Both the position numbers and the translations under genes were made by a program. This document shows, in pieces, positions 43,853 through 51,405 of a stretch of DNA of 64,000 nucleotides; positions within the stretch are counted from its first letter, which is position 1; every line of letters starts with the position of its first letter. The DNA comes from an uncultured Prevotella sp. (lineage in GTDB: Bacteria > Bacteroidota > Bacteroidia > Bacteroidales > Bacteroidaceae): assembly GCA_947165435.1 (NCBI GenBank), contig CAMVAI010000002.1, positions 1-64,000 on the forward strand, given 5' to 3'. Under the pieces are notes generated by a model, which was not told the DNA's origin, ran no database searches, and was given only the letters and a program-made list of their open reading frames with translations.

Positions 43853-44153
43853 AATATCTTAATGCTTTTAATGCTTAATGCTTCATGCTTCATTTATTCC
43901 CCCGGGCCGTGGGCGGCCTCTCATCGTATGGTGGAAGTGCTCCTTGGGCTGAGGGCGGCCTCTCATCGTATGGTGGAAGTGCTCCTTGGGCCGTGGGCGA
44001 CCTCTCACCGTATGGTGGAAGTGCCCCTTGGGCTGTAGCAGCCTCTCACCGTATAGTTGAGGGTGCCCCTTGGGCTGTGGCAGCCCTCTCACCGTATAGT
44101 GGAGGGTGCCTCTTGGGCTGTGGCAGCCCTCTCACCTATATGGTGCGCGCCCC
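43853..44153. other. 301-bp gap holding leader repeat and minisatellite
   Basis: Next to the start at 43852 is a short period-7 tract (GCTTAAT/GCTTCAT type, about 43857-43892), then the minisatellite at 43915-44145, which abuts the end of the DUF6261-like gene. A leftward frame across it would encode repeats of KEHFHHTMRGRP and a rightward frame SYGGSAPWA; both are taken as by-products of the repeat. No promoter consensus is seen. Confidence 0.6.
43915..44145. repeat. 41-43-bp minisatellite, about 5 units plus a partial
   Basis: Units start near 43915, 43957, 43999, 44040, 44083 and 44126. A typical unit reads CCTCTCACCGTATGGTGGAA, then GTGCCCCTTGGGCTGTGG. The unit plan and much of the sequence match the array at 17026-17345, but the copies are more diverged at the right end. 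Both arrays lie upstream of an adhesin gene. Confidence 0.82.
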
Positions 44154-44960
44154 CTACACAGCTGCCTCCGGCTCGGGTTCGGGTTCGGGCTCCGGCGCGG
44201 GCGCCGGCTCGGGTTCCGGCTCGGGGTCGTCGTCCTTCTTGCCCGAGCGGCCTATGTAGTACTGCTCGGCGCGGGCCTGCAGGGCGTTCAGGTAGGAGGC
44301 CAGCTGTGCCATCACGTCGGTGGGGGCCACCACCAGGAGGGCGTTCAGCAGCTCGTACATGTCGGCCACGGCGGCGTCGGTGGCGCGGCGCGCGTCGGCC
44401 AGCTCGCCTTTGATGCGCTGCGCGTCGTTGTGGGCGCGCTGCGCCGAGAGCTGCTTCACCTGCTGGGCGGCCTGCTGGGCCTTCTCGATATACGCCCACA
44501 CGCCCAGGGCCTGGCAGTCCTGCTGGCGCTCCTGCCACTGCTGCGCCATGTTCAGTATCTTCGATGCCTCGCTGGTGTAGCCGTCGCTCGCGCTGAAGGC
44601 GAAGTCGCGGAAGGCCTGCAGCAGCTCCTGGGCCTTGCGGCGCGTCGGCGCGTCGGCCTCCACCGTCTCGGGCAGCCGCAGGTAGGCCGCCAGCAGGTCG
44701 CGCACGGTGTACATGTAGGCGTCCTGCAGACGGTCGGCGGCCGCCAGGTCGTCGCTGGTGAAGTCGCGCCCCATCAGCCGCTTGTAGGCCGTGTCCTCGG
44801 CCTGGCGGGCGGTGCGCAGGGCGGCGAGCAGCTCTGCGTAGCGGGTGTTTTCCACTTCGGCTCCCTGGCAGAGCGTCATGATCTGCTGCGTCAGGTCGTC
44901 GTGATACGAGTTCTTCAGTTTCCGGAGCCAGTTGTGGCTCAGCTTCTTCGTTTGTGCCAT
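44154..44960 (-). CDS. DUF6261-like helical protein with Glu-Pro tail
   Basis: 268 residues, almost entirely alpha-helical and rich in Gln, Ala and Asp, with no signal peptide or membrane span. The pattern resembles DUF6261-type proteins of Bacteroidales; the assignment is tentative. The last 25 residues are an acidic Glu-Pro/Ala-Pro repeat (PEPEPEPAPAPEPEPE) encoded by a 6-bp microrepeat, reminiscent of stiff Pro-rich spacers. It stands alone between two leucine-rich-repeat adhesin genes and is the only apparently cytoplasmic protein inside the array. Function unknown. Confidence 0.65.
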   Translation of the reverse strand: MAQTKKLSHNWLRKLKNSYHDDLTQQIMTLCQGAEVENTRYAELLAALRTARQAEDTAYKRLMGRDFTSDDLAAADRLQDAYMYTVRDLLAAYLRLPETVEADAPTRRKAQELLQAFRDFAFSASDGYTSEASKILNMAQQWQERQQDCQALGVWAYIEKAQQAAQQVKQLSAQRAHNDAQRIKGELADARRATDAAVADMYELLNALLVVAPTDVMAQLASYLNALQARAEQYYIGRSGKKDDDPEPEPEPAPAPEPEPEPEPEAAV

Positions 44961-45011
44961 AGTCGTTATATCGGGTATTTTAATTGTTATGTCTTGTTTC
45001 TTATTCTTTTC

Positions 45012-48000
45012 TTATTCTTTCTCCTTCGTCCACCCCGAGGGCACGCCGCTCGCGCCGGTGGTGGCCGACGACCACGAGTCGTCCTTGTAGTAGATGGTGC
45101 CGCTGCTTTTGACACCACTCAGCCAGCCGGAATATTCGTTATTGGCATTGCTGTATGGGCTGGCGATATGTATCGTGGTCAGGCTGGAACAACCATTGAA
45201 CATGCTATTGTAGCAGCGCTCGGCCAGCACCGTGGCGGGCAGCGCGGGGGCCGCAGTCAGGCCAGTGCAGTTCTGGAACATGCTATAGTAGCAGCGCTCG
45301 GCCAGCACCGTGGCGGGCAGCGCGGGGGCCGCAGTCAGGCCAGTGCAGTTCTGGAACATGCCATTGTAGCAGTAAGTGGCCAGCGTCGTGGCGGGCAGCG
45401 CCGGGGCCGCAGTCAGGCCAGTGCAGCCGTTGAACATGCTAAAGTAGCAGTTGTTGGCCAGCACCGTGGCGGGCAGCGCAGGGGCCGCAGTCAGGCCAGT
45501 GCAGTTCTGGAACATGCTAAAGTAGCAATTCGGTGCCAGCACCGTTGCGGGCAGCGCGGGGGCCGTCGGCAGGCTGGTGCAGTTGTAGAACATGCTCTCG
45601 TAGCAGTAATTGGCCAGCGTCGTGGCGGGCAGCGCGGGGGCCGAGGTCAGGCGCTTGCAGCCGTAGAACATGCGATAGTAGCAGCTCGCGGCCAGCGTCG
45701 TGGCGGGCAGCGCGGGGGCCGTCGTCAGGCTGGTGCAGCCATAGAACATCTGGCTGTAGCAGATCGCGGCCAGCGTCGTGGCGGGCAGCGCGGGGGCCGA
45801 GGTCAGGCCGGTGCAGCCGGTGAACATGCCAAGGTAGCAGCTCGCGGCCAGCGTCGTGGCGGGCAGCGCGGGGGCCGCACTCAGGCCAGTGCAATTACTG
45901 AACATACAATAGTAGCAGCTCGCGGCCAGCGTCGTGGCGGGCAGCGCGGGGGCCGCACTCAGGCCAGTGCACTTTGCGAACATAAACTTGTAGCAGCTCT
46001 CGGCCAGCACCGTGGCGGGCAGCGCGGGCGCCGCAGTCAGGCCGGTGCATTTGTTGAACATCTGATGGTAGCAGTTCGCCGTCACGTTGTCGGCCAGCGT
46101 CAGCCGGCTGGCGTCGATGGTGCCTCCAGACTCATAGAAGAGCCCGAAGAAATTAAACGTACCGCTCGTCATCGTGTTGCCCGCGCCCTCGAAGCCCGAC
46201 TGCTTGGCCAGGCTCATCACGTGGCCCGACAGGCTGACGACATCGGCGTCGTTGAACTTGATGGTGGTGTAAGCAGAGCTGCCCGTCGCCGGATAGACGG
46301 GGGCGGCGGCGGTGCCCGCGCCGGAGCGCAGGTATAGCGTCTGGCCGGCGGCCACGGGGATGCCGGTGCCGCTCGCGGCGGCGGTCCACAGCATGCCGTT
46401 GGTGCTGTAGTGCATGGTGTAGCCGGTGGCCAGCGTGGGGGTCACGGTGATGTCGGCGGCGCCGGTGGCCGTCACCGCGAAGTAGTCGGGCAGCCGCACC
46501 AGGGCCACGCGCAGGCCGCGCCAGACGCCAGTGACGCTGATGCCGCGGTAATAGCAGAAGTCGCGCCTGAGCGACTTCGTCTGGTTGTCGCCGCTAGCTC
46601 CGCCCACCAGGCGGACGTCGGTCTGGCCCGCTGTCGCGAGTTCTCCGTCGCAGACGTACTCATAGACGTTGCCCGACATGTCGTAGATGCCCAGCTGGTT
46701 GGGATCCTTGGTGCCCACCTTGGCGCGCGCCGCGGTGCCGTAGACGGCCACAGCATTATAGTCGGACGACCCGCTGTAGGTGTAGCCCGCATCGTAGGGG
46801 CCGCCGCGGAAGGCATTGCTCCACTGCGCCATGGTGGGTATGGCAAACACGTAGCCCGCCGGGCGCTGCGTGGCGGTGGCACTGTTGAGGGCGTCGAGGA
46901 ACGAGCAGGCCTCCGTGTAGGTCACATCGGCGGCGGGATAGTCGTCGCCCATCGTCGCTGCTATATCGGTGACATTGCCCATGACGGCCCGCCACAGCCC
47001 CTCGGTCACCTCTGTCTGGCCCATCCAGAACTCATCGACCGTCTGCTGGGGCACGCTCCACGTTCTGGCGCCCGTTGCGGCACTCATGTTGTCAGTCGTA
47101 TAAACGTTGACGCTCGTGGCCGGCAGCTCCGACTTGGGCACGCGGCACATCAGGAAGTTCTGCGAGCCCACGGTGAACGACAGCGAGCCCTCGGCCGAGT
47201 AGGTGCCGGCGTCGGTGCCCGAGGCGAAGCCCCACGTCACGGGCGTCCAGTCTGCTATATCCACCGTGGCCGTCAGCGGCGCCACGGGCAGGTCCAGGCG
47301 GTAGGCCCGGCCGCCCTCCAGCGTGTGTGCCGCCTCGGGGGTGGTGGTGTTCATGCGGTAGGTGATGATGTCGCCGCCGGTGGTCTCCACGCGGATCAGG
47401 GGCACCAGGGCGGTGAGCGTCTGCGGCGGCACGAGGCACACCAGTGCGTCGTCGTGCGAGCCGGCGGCGTCGCTCCAGTCCTCAGTCCTGACGGGCACGC
47501 TCATCGAGTTGTTCGTATCGTCGTCGTCCGCGTCGTTGCTGCTGAACACGGTCAGCGGCTGCTGCGGCGTAATCTGGTCGGAGAGCGTCGTGCCCGGCGT
47601 GCCCGCGGGCTGCGTGAGGCTCACCGTGCGGTAGCCGCTGAGCAGCGTGACGCGCTTCACGCGCAGCTCGTCCGTTCCGTCCGTTCCGTCCGATGCCGAA
47701 TAGGGCCGCAGCACCAGCTTCGCCATGCGGTGGCGGAACACCAGGCCGTCGCCCGTCGTCGTCGTCGTCACCGTGGCCGTCTGCCCGTCGCCGCTGCCCG
47801 TCACGGTGGCTGCGTCGGCGGTCATCAGGTCGCTGAGGCGGTAGCCATCGGCCGTGGTCTGGTCCTGCTGGACGGTGAACACTGCCGACCGCTCCATCAC
47901 CGCCTGGCCGCTCGACTCGTGGGGGTAGTAGCCGTAGAGGGCGTGGCTCTGGCCGTCGTGCGGCGCAATGACGGCCTCGCCGGCCACCTTGGGCACCGCC

Positions 48001-48329
48001 GTCGCGCCGCCCGTCGCCACGCTATATACAGCCCCGGCACGCGCCAGCGCGTCGGGCATGTAGAGGTATATCTGGTCGCTGGCCAGGAACGCCGAGCGCC
48101 GCACGTCGGCGGCCGAGGCGGCGCGCGTCTCGGTGGCGTCGCCGCCGTCGCCGTTCTCGCCGGCCGTGCGCGTCGGCTGCCCGTCGCTCACGGTCAGTGC
48201 CACGCGGCTGAGCGCGCCGTCGCCGCCTGTCTCGGTAGTGGCCTCGGGGGCCTCGGTGCAGGCCGCCAGCAGCAGTGCCGCCGTGGCTGCCAATTGTACC
48301 GTCCGTAATGTCTTCTTCAGTGTATTCAT
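45012..48329 (-). CDS. fimbrillin-FGE tip adhesin with twelve BspA-like leucine-rich repeats
   Basis: 1105 residues: lipobox LLLAAC (Cys24), ETRAAS near 70, fimbrillin-like domain to about 420 (YRLSDLMTADA, FRHRMAKLVLRPYS, CLVPPQTL), FGE-like about 425-610 (FWMGQTEVTEGLW, FAIPTMAQWSNAFRGG, LGIYDMSGN, GLRVALV), linker with LYLRSGAG and GHVMSLAKQSGFEG, then twelve 26-residue units (about 750-1053; CTGL-AAPALPAT-LA-CYxxMF). The closing part is TIHIASPYS and the end SGVPSGWTKEKE. The DNA of the repeats is a 78-bp tandem array with almost identical units. It is the largest repeat domain of the three leucine-rich paralogs. Confidence 0.88.
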   Translation of the reverse strand: MNTLKKTLRTVQLAATAALLLAACTEAPEATTETGGDGALSRVALTVSDGQPTRTAGENGDGGDATETRAASAADVRRSAFLASDQIYLYMPDALARAGAVYSVATGGATAVPKVAGEAVIAPHDGQSHALYGYYPHESSGQAVMERSAVFTVQQDQTTADGYRLSDLMTADAATVTGSGDGQTATVTTTTTGDGLVFRHRMAKLVLRPYSASDGTDGTDELRVKRVTLLSGYRTVSLTQPAGTPGTTLSDQITPQQPLTVFSSNDADDDDTNNSMSVPVRTEDWSDAAGSHDDALVCLVPPQTLTALVPLIRVETTGGDIITYRMNTTTPEAAHTLEGGRAYRLDLPVAPLTATVDIADWTPVTWGFASGTDAGTYSAEGSLSFTVGSQNFLMCRVPKSELPATSVNVYTTDNMSAATGARTWSVPQQTVDEFWMGQTEVTEGLWRAVMGNVTDIAATMGDDYPAADVTYTEACSFLDALNSATATQRPAGYVFAIPTMAQWSNAFRGGPYDAGYTYSGSSDYNAVAVYGTAARAKVGTKDPNQLGIYDMSGNVYEYVCDGELATAGQTDVRLVGGASGDNQTKSLRRDFCYYRGISVTGVWRGLRVALVRLPDYFAVTATGAADITVTPTLATGYTMHYSTNGMLWTAAASGTGIPVAAGQTLYLRSGAGTAAAPVYPATGSSAYTTIKFNDADVVSLSGHVMSLAKQSGFEGAGNTMTSGTFNFFGLFYESGGTIDASRLTLADNVTANCYHQMFNKCTGLTAAPALPATVLAESCYKFMFAKCTGLSAAPALPATTLAASCYYCMFSNCTGLSAAPALPATTLAASCYLGMFTGCTGLTSAPALPATTLAAICYSQMFYGCTSLTTAPALPATTLAASCYYRMFYGCKRLTSAPALPATTLANYCYESMFYNCTSLPTAPALPATVLAPNCYFSMFQNCTGLTAAPALPATVLANNCYFSMFNGCTGLTAAPALPATTLATYCYNGMFQNCTGLTAAPALPATVLAERCYYSMFQNCTGLTAAPALPATVLAERCYNSMFNGCSSLTTIHIASPYSNANNEYSGWLSGVKSSGTIYYKDDSWSSATTGASGVPSGWTKEKE
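45187..46100. repeat. 78-bp coding tandem repeat (leucine-rich repeat array)
   Basis: About twelve in-frame 78-bp units. Adjacent units at 45210-45283 and 45288-45361 are identical over 74 bp, and others differ mainly in the codons before CY and after MF. Such identity marks recent unit duplication and a site prone to slippage or unequal exchange. Confidence 0.85.
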
Positions 48330-48363
48330 CGTTATAATGCTTAATGCTTAATGGTTACTCATT

Positions 48364-51264
48364 TCAGTACGTCTGCAGCGTCCAGCCGCCAGTGCCATCT
48401 GAGGTCGTGGGTGCCGACGTCCACGAGGCGTCCTTGTAGTATAGTGTGCCGGAGGCTGGAACATTCTCCAGCCAGGTGCTGTACTGAAAGTTATCTTCCA
48501 CGTACGGGCTGGCTATGCGTATCGTGGTCAGGCCAGTGCATTCGGCGAACATACTGCCATAGCAGCTCATGGCCAGCGTCGTGGCAGGCAACTCAGGAGA
48601 TGCCGTCAGTGTGGGGCAACTGGCGAACATTCTGATGTAGCAGCCCGTGGCCAGCGTCGTGGCGGGCAGCGCGGGGGCCGCCGTCAGGTTACATGAAACG
48701 AACATTTGTCGGAAGCAATGATTAGTCACGTTGGTAGGCATCACCAGTGCGCTGGCGTCAATCGTAGCGTTGGGGTCGTCGGTAACTCCCGTATCAACGT
48801 TTCTTTGGAAGAGGCTGTAGAAATTATAAGTGCCGCCGCTGATGCTGTTGCCGTCGCCCACAAATCCCCACTTCTTGGCCAGGCTCATCAGATAGCCGCC
48901 CAGACGTACGTTACCTGCCAGAAGTATTCTTACGTAAGAGGAAGTACCGTTACCAAGCCATACGGGCGAGAAGCCGGAGCCGGCAGCCGACCGCACGTAG
49001 ACGGTCTGGCCAGCGGCGATGGGGATGGCGTCCGATGTCACCGAGGCCGACGCGTCGGTCGACTTCACGGTAGTCCACTCTGCGCGGTCGTAGCTGTATT
49101 CTAAGGCTATGGCTTTCTTTCTGATATTGAACTTCATCTCAGAGGCCTCCACCGCCGTCACGCTGAAGTAGGGCAACAGGTCGGGCAGCCGGCCGCCGAC
49201 CTCGGGCACCAGCGCCAGGCGCAGACCGCGGTCGTGGGTGCCCAGGTCGGCAACGGTTATCGCGCCGGCCTTGTCCACCTGCATGGCGTTGTCCGTGCCC
49301 CACGCAGTGCCGGCACCCGTGCCGTAGCCGCCGCCGCGGTACACGTTGTACGAGGTGGCCGTCGTGTACGCCCAGTCGAGGCCCAGCGCCTGGCCGGCCG
49401 TCAGCCCGCCTGTGTAATTGCCCGGCTGCGCGTTGCCGGAGAGGCCTGTGGCATAGTCGGCACACATCTCTATGATGTTGCCCGACATGTCGTACAGGCC
49501 CAGCTCGTTGGGCTTCAGGCGCGCCACGGGGTGCATCTTCTGCCCGCTGTTGGCGTTGCACCAGGCCACCTCCGTCGTCGTGTTCGACCCGGCGTAGGTG
49601 TAGCCCTGGCTGTAGCGTCCGCCGCGGGCCGCCCACTCCCACTGGGCCTCGGAGGGCACGGCGAAGCGGTAGCCCCGCGGCCGCTGGCCCTCGGTCAGCG
49701 CGTTCAGGTTGGCTATGAAGCCGGTGGCATTCGTCACGGTGTTCAGGCACAGGCCGCCCATGGGGTAGTCGTCGCCGATGATGGTATAGGCCGCCGTGGG
49801 CGTGATGGTGCCGGAGGAAGCCCCGGTGCCGTCGGTGGTGACCACGCGGGCGCTATAGAACGACCCCGTGGTGGCGTGCTTGCCCATGACGGCCTCCCAG
49901 AGGCCCTGCGTCACCTCGGTCTCGCCCATGTAGTAGTCGGAGAGCGAGCCGGTGACGCTGACGCCGCGCAGCGTGGTGTAGTTGCCGCCATCGACCTTCA
50001 TCATGTTGAACGTAGTGCCGCCCACGGTGAACGGCAGCGCACCGGCGGCCGAGTAGTGGCCCTGGCCCGCGTCGGAGAAGCTGGTGTAGGTCCAATCCAC
50101 CGTCGTCCAGTCCTCCAGCGTGACCTGCGTCGAGCCCACGGGCACCACGGGCAGGTCGAGCACGTAGGCACGGCCGCCCTCCAGGCTGTTGGCACCGCCC
50201 ACGAGATAGGTGATGACATCGCCGTGGCTGGTCTCCAGGCGGATGAGCGGGGCGTTCTGCTTCAGCGTCTGCGGCGGCACGAGGCACACCAGGGCGCCGG
50301 CTTTGTCCGTTCCGTCCGTATAGTCCGATGCTTTCTTATGCACGCTGATGCTGTTGTTCGTAGCGTCGCCGTCCGTGTCGTTGCTGCTGAAGACGGTCAG
50401 CGGCTGCTGCGTCGAGATCTGGTCGGAGAGCGTCGCGCCCACGATGCTGAGGTAGCTCGCGCCGCTGCGGTCGGTCGGCGTGGCCGACGAGGGCTCGACG
50501 ATGCTCACCGTGCGGTAGCCGCTGACCAGCGTCACGCGGGCGATGCGCAGCCCGTCCGTTCCGTCCGTATAGTCCGATGCCGAATATGGCCGCAGCACCA
50601 GCTTCGCCATCTGGTGCTGGAAAGTCAGCGCGGGCTCGGGCGGCGTCGTGCCGCTCGCGGTGACGTCGGTCTGGGCGAACATCAGGTCGCTGAGCGTGTA
50701 GCCGTCGGCCCCGGACTGGTCCTGCTGCACGGTGAACGACCGCGTGTTGTCGGTCACCGCCACGCTGCCCCGCACGTAGGGGTAGTAGCCGTAGAGGGCG
50801 TGCGTCGCACCGTCGTTGCTGCTCACCAGCGGCTCCGTGGCCACCAGGGGCACGGCCACCGTCTGGCCCGCCATCGTGCCCGTACCGGCGGCCACCGTGT
50901 AGGCGGCTCCCGGCCGCACCAGCGCGTCGTCAAGGTGCAGGTATATCTGGTCGCCGGCCACGAACGCCGTGTTGCGCTCGTCGGCAGCCGACATGCCCAC
51001 CGTGCCACCCGTCACAAGCTGTGCAGCCCGCGTAGTGGCCGTCGCGTCGTGGGGCCACGCCATCGCAGCACGCGTGGTGGCCGTCATCGACGCCGGCGCA
51101 CCGGCACCGCCCACGGACACGCTGACGCGCCGCAGGGTGCCGTCAGCCCCGATAGCCGCCGTGGTGTCGTCGGTGGCTTCAGTGCAGGACGCCACCAGCA
51201 GCGGCAGCGTGGCCAGTAGGGGCCGCATATTCCGAATCGTCATCTTCATCATCGTCTTCAGCAT
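48364..51264 (-). CDS. fimbrillin-FGE tip adhesin with three BspA-like leucine-rich repeats
   Basis: 966 residues: lipobox LLVASC (Cys27), two Arg sites (ATTRAAMA and ATTRAAQL) in a short duplication. Fimbrillin-like domain to about 435 (YTLSDLMFAQT, FQHQMAKLVLRPYS, CLVPPQTL), FGE-like about 440-685 (YYMGETEVTQGLW, FAVPSEAQWEWAARGG, PNELGLYDMSGN, NVYRGGGYGTG, GLRLALVP), linker with VYVRSAAG and GYLMSLAKKWGFVG, then only three leucine-rich units (about 845-915) before TIRIASPYV. The FGE domain is longer than in its repeat-rich neighbours. Bases 50552-50603 are identical to 58785-58836 in a paralog with a different C-terminal module. Confidence 0.87.
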   Translation of the reverse strand: MLKTMMKMTIRNMRPLLATLPLLVASCTEATDDTTAAIGADGTLRRVSVSVGGAGAPASMTATTRAAMAWPHDATATTRAAQLVTGGTVGMSAADERNTAFVAGDQIYLHLDDALVRPGAAYTVAAGTGTMAGQTVAVPLVATEPLVSSNDGATHALYGYYPYVRGSVAVTDNTRSFTVQQDQSGADGYTLSDLMFAQTDVTASGTTPPEPALTFQHQMAKLVLRPYSASDYTDGTDGLRIARVTLVSGYRTVSIVEPSSATPTDRSGASYLSIVGATLSDQISTQQPLTVFSSNDTDGDATNNSISVHKKASDYTDGTDKAGALVCLVPPQTLKQNAPLIRLETSHGDVITYLVGGANSLEGGRAYVLDLPVVPVGSTQVTLEDWTTVDWTYTSFSDAGQGHYSAAGALPFTVGGTTFNMMKVDGGNYTTLRGVSVTGSLSDYYMGETEVTQGLWEAVMGKHATTGSFYSARVVTTDGTGASSGTITPTAAYTIIGDDYPMGGLCLNTVTNATGFIANLNALTEGQRPRGYRFAVPSEAQWEWAARGGRYSQGYTYAGSNTTTEVAWCNANSGQKMHPVARLKPNELGLYDMSGNIIEMCADYATGLSGNAQPGNYTGGLTAGQALGLDWAYTTATSYNVYRGGGYGTGAGTAWGTDNAMQVDKAGAITVADLGTHDRGLRLALVPEVGGRLPDLLPYFSVTAVEASEMKFNIRKKAIALEYSYDRAEWTTVKSTDASASVTSDAIPIAAGQTVYVRSAAGSGFSPVWLGNGTSSYVRILLAGNVRLGGYLMSLAKKWGFVGDGNSISGGTYNFYSLFQRNVDTGVTDDPNATIDASALVMPTNVTNHCFRQMFVSCNLTAAPALPATTLATGCYIRMFASCPTLTASPELPATTLAMSCYGSMFAECTGLTTIRIASPYVEDNFQYSTWLENVPASGTLYYKDASWTSAPTTSDGTGGWTLQTY

Positions 51265-51348
51265 ATCATCAGTTTTATTTATTATTAATTCGTCGTTTTA
51301 TATGTCGTCGCGCTCATGGCTTTCATGGCTCAATGGCTCATTTGCGCA

Positions 51349-51405
51349 GGGCTCATTTCTCATTTCTCATTTCTCATTTCTTTCATTTCTCATTCCTTTC
51401 ATTCC
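51349..51405. repeat. heptanucleotide leader repeat
   Basis: TTTCTCA units (51356-51376 are three exact copies, then variants) lie between the stop at 51406 and the start at 51264. Same period and place as the tracts before other array genes. Confidence 0.7.

Noticed and set aside
43883..44092. Repeat protein with KEHFHHTMRGRP units (and the opposite-strand SYGGSAPWA frame)
   Set aside because: The frame exists because the unit length is about a multiple of three. Unit lengths of 41-43 bp break it, and the composition is not protein-like. Treated as minisatellite.
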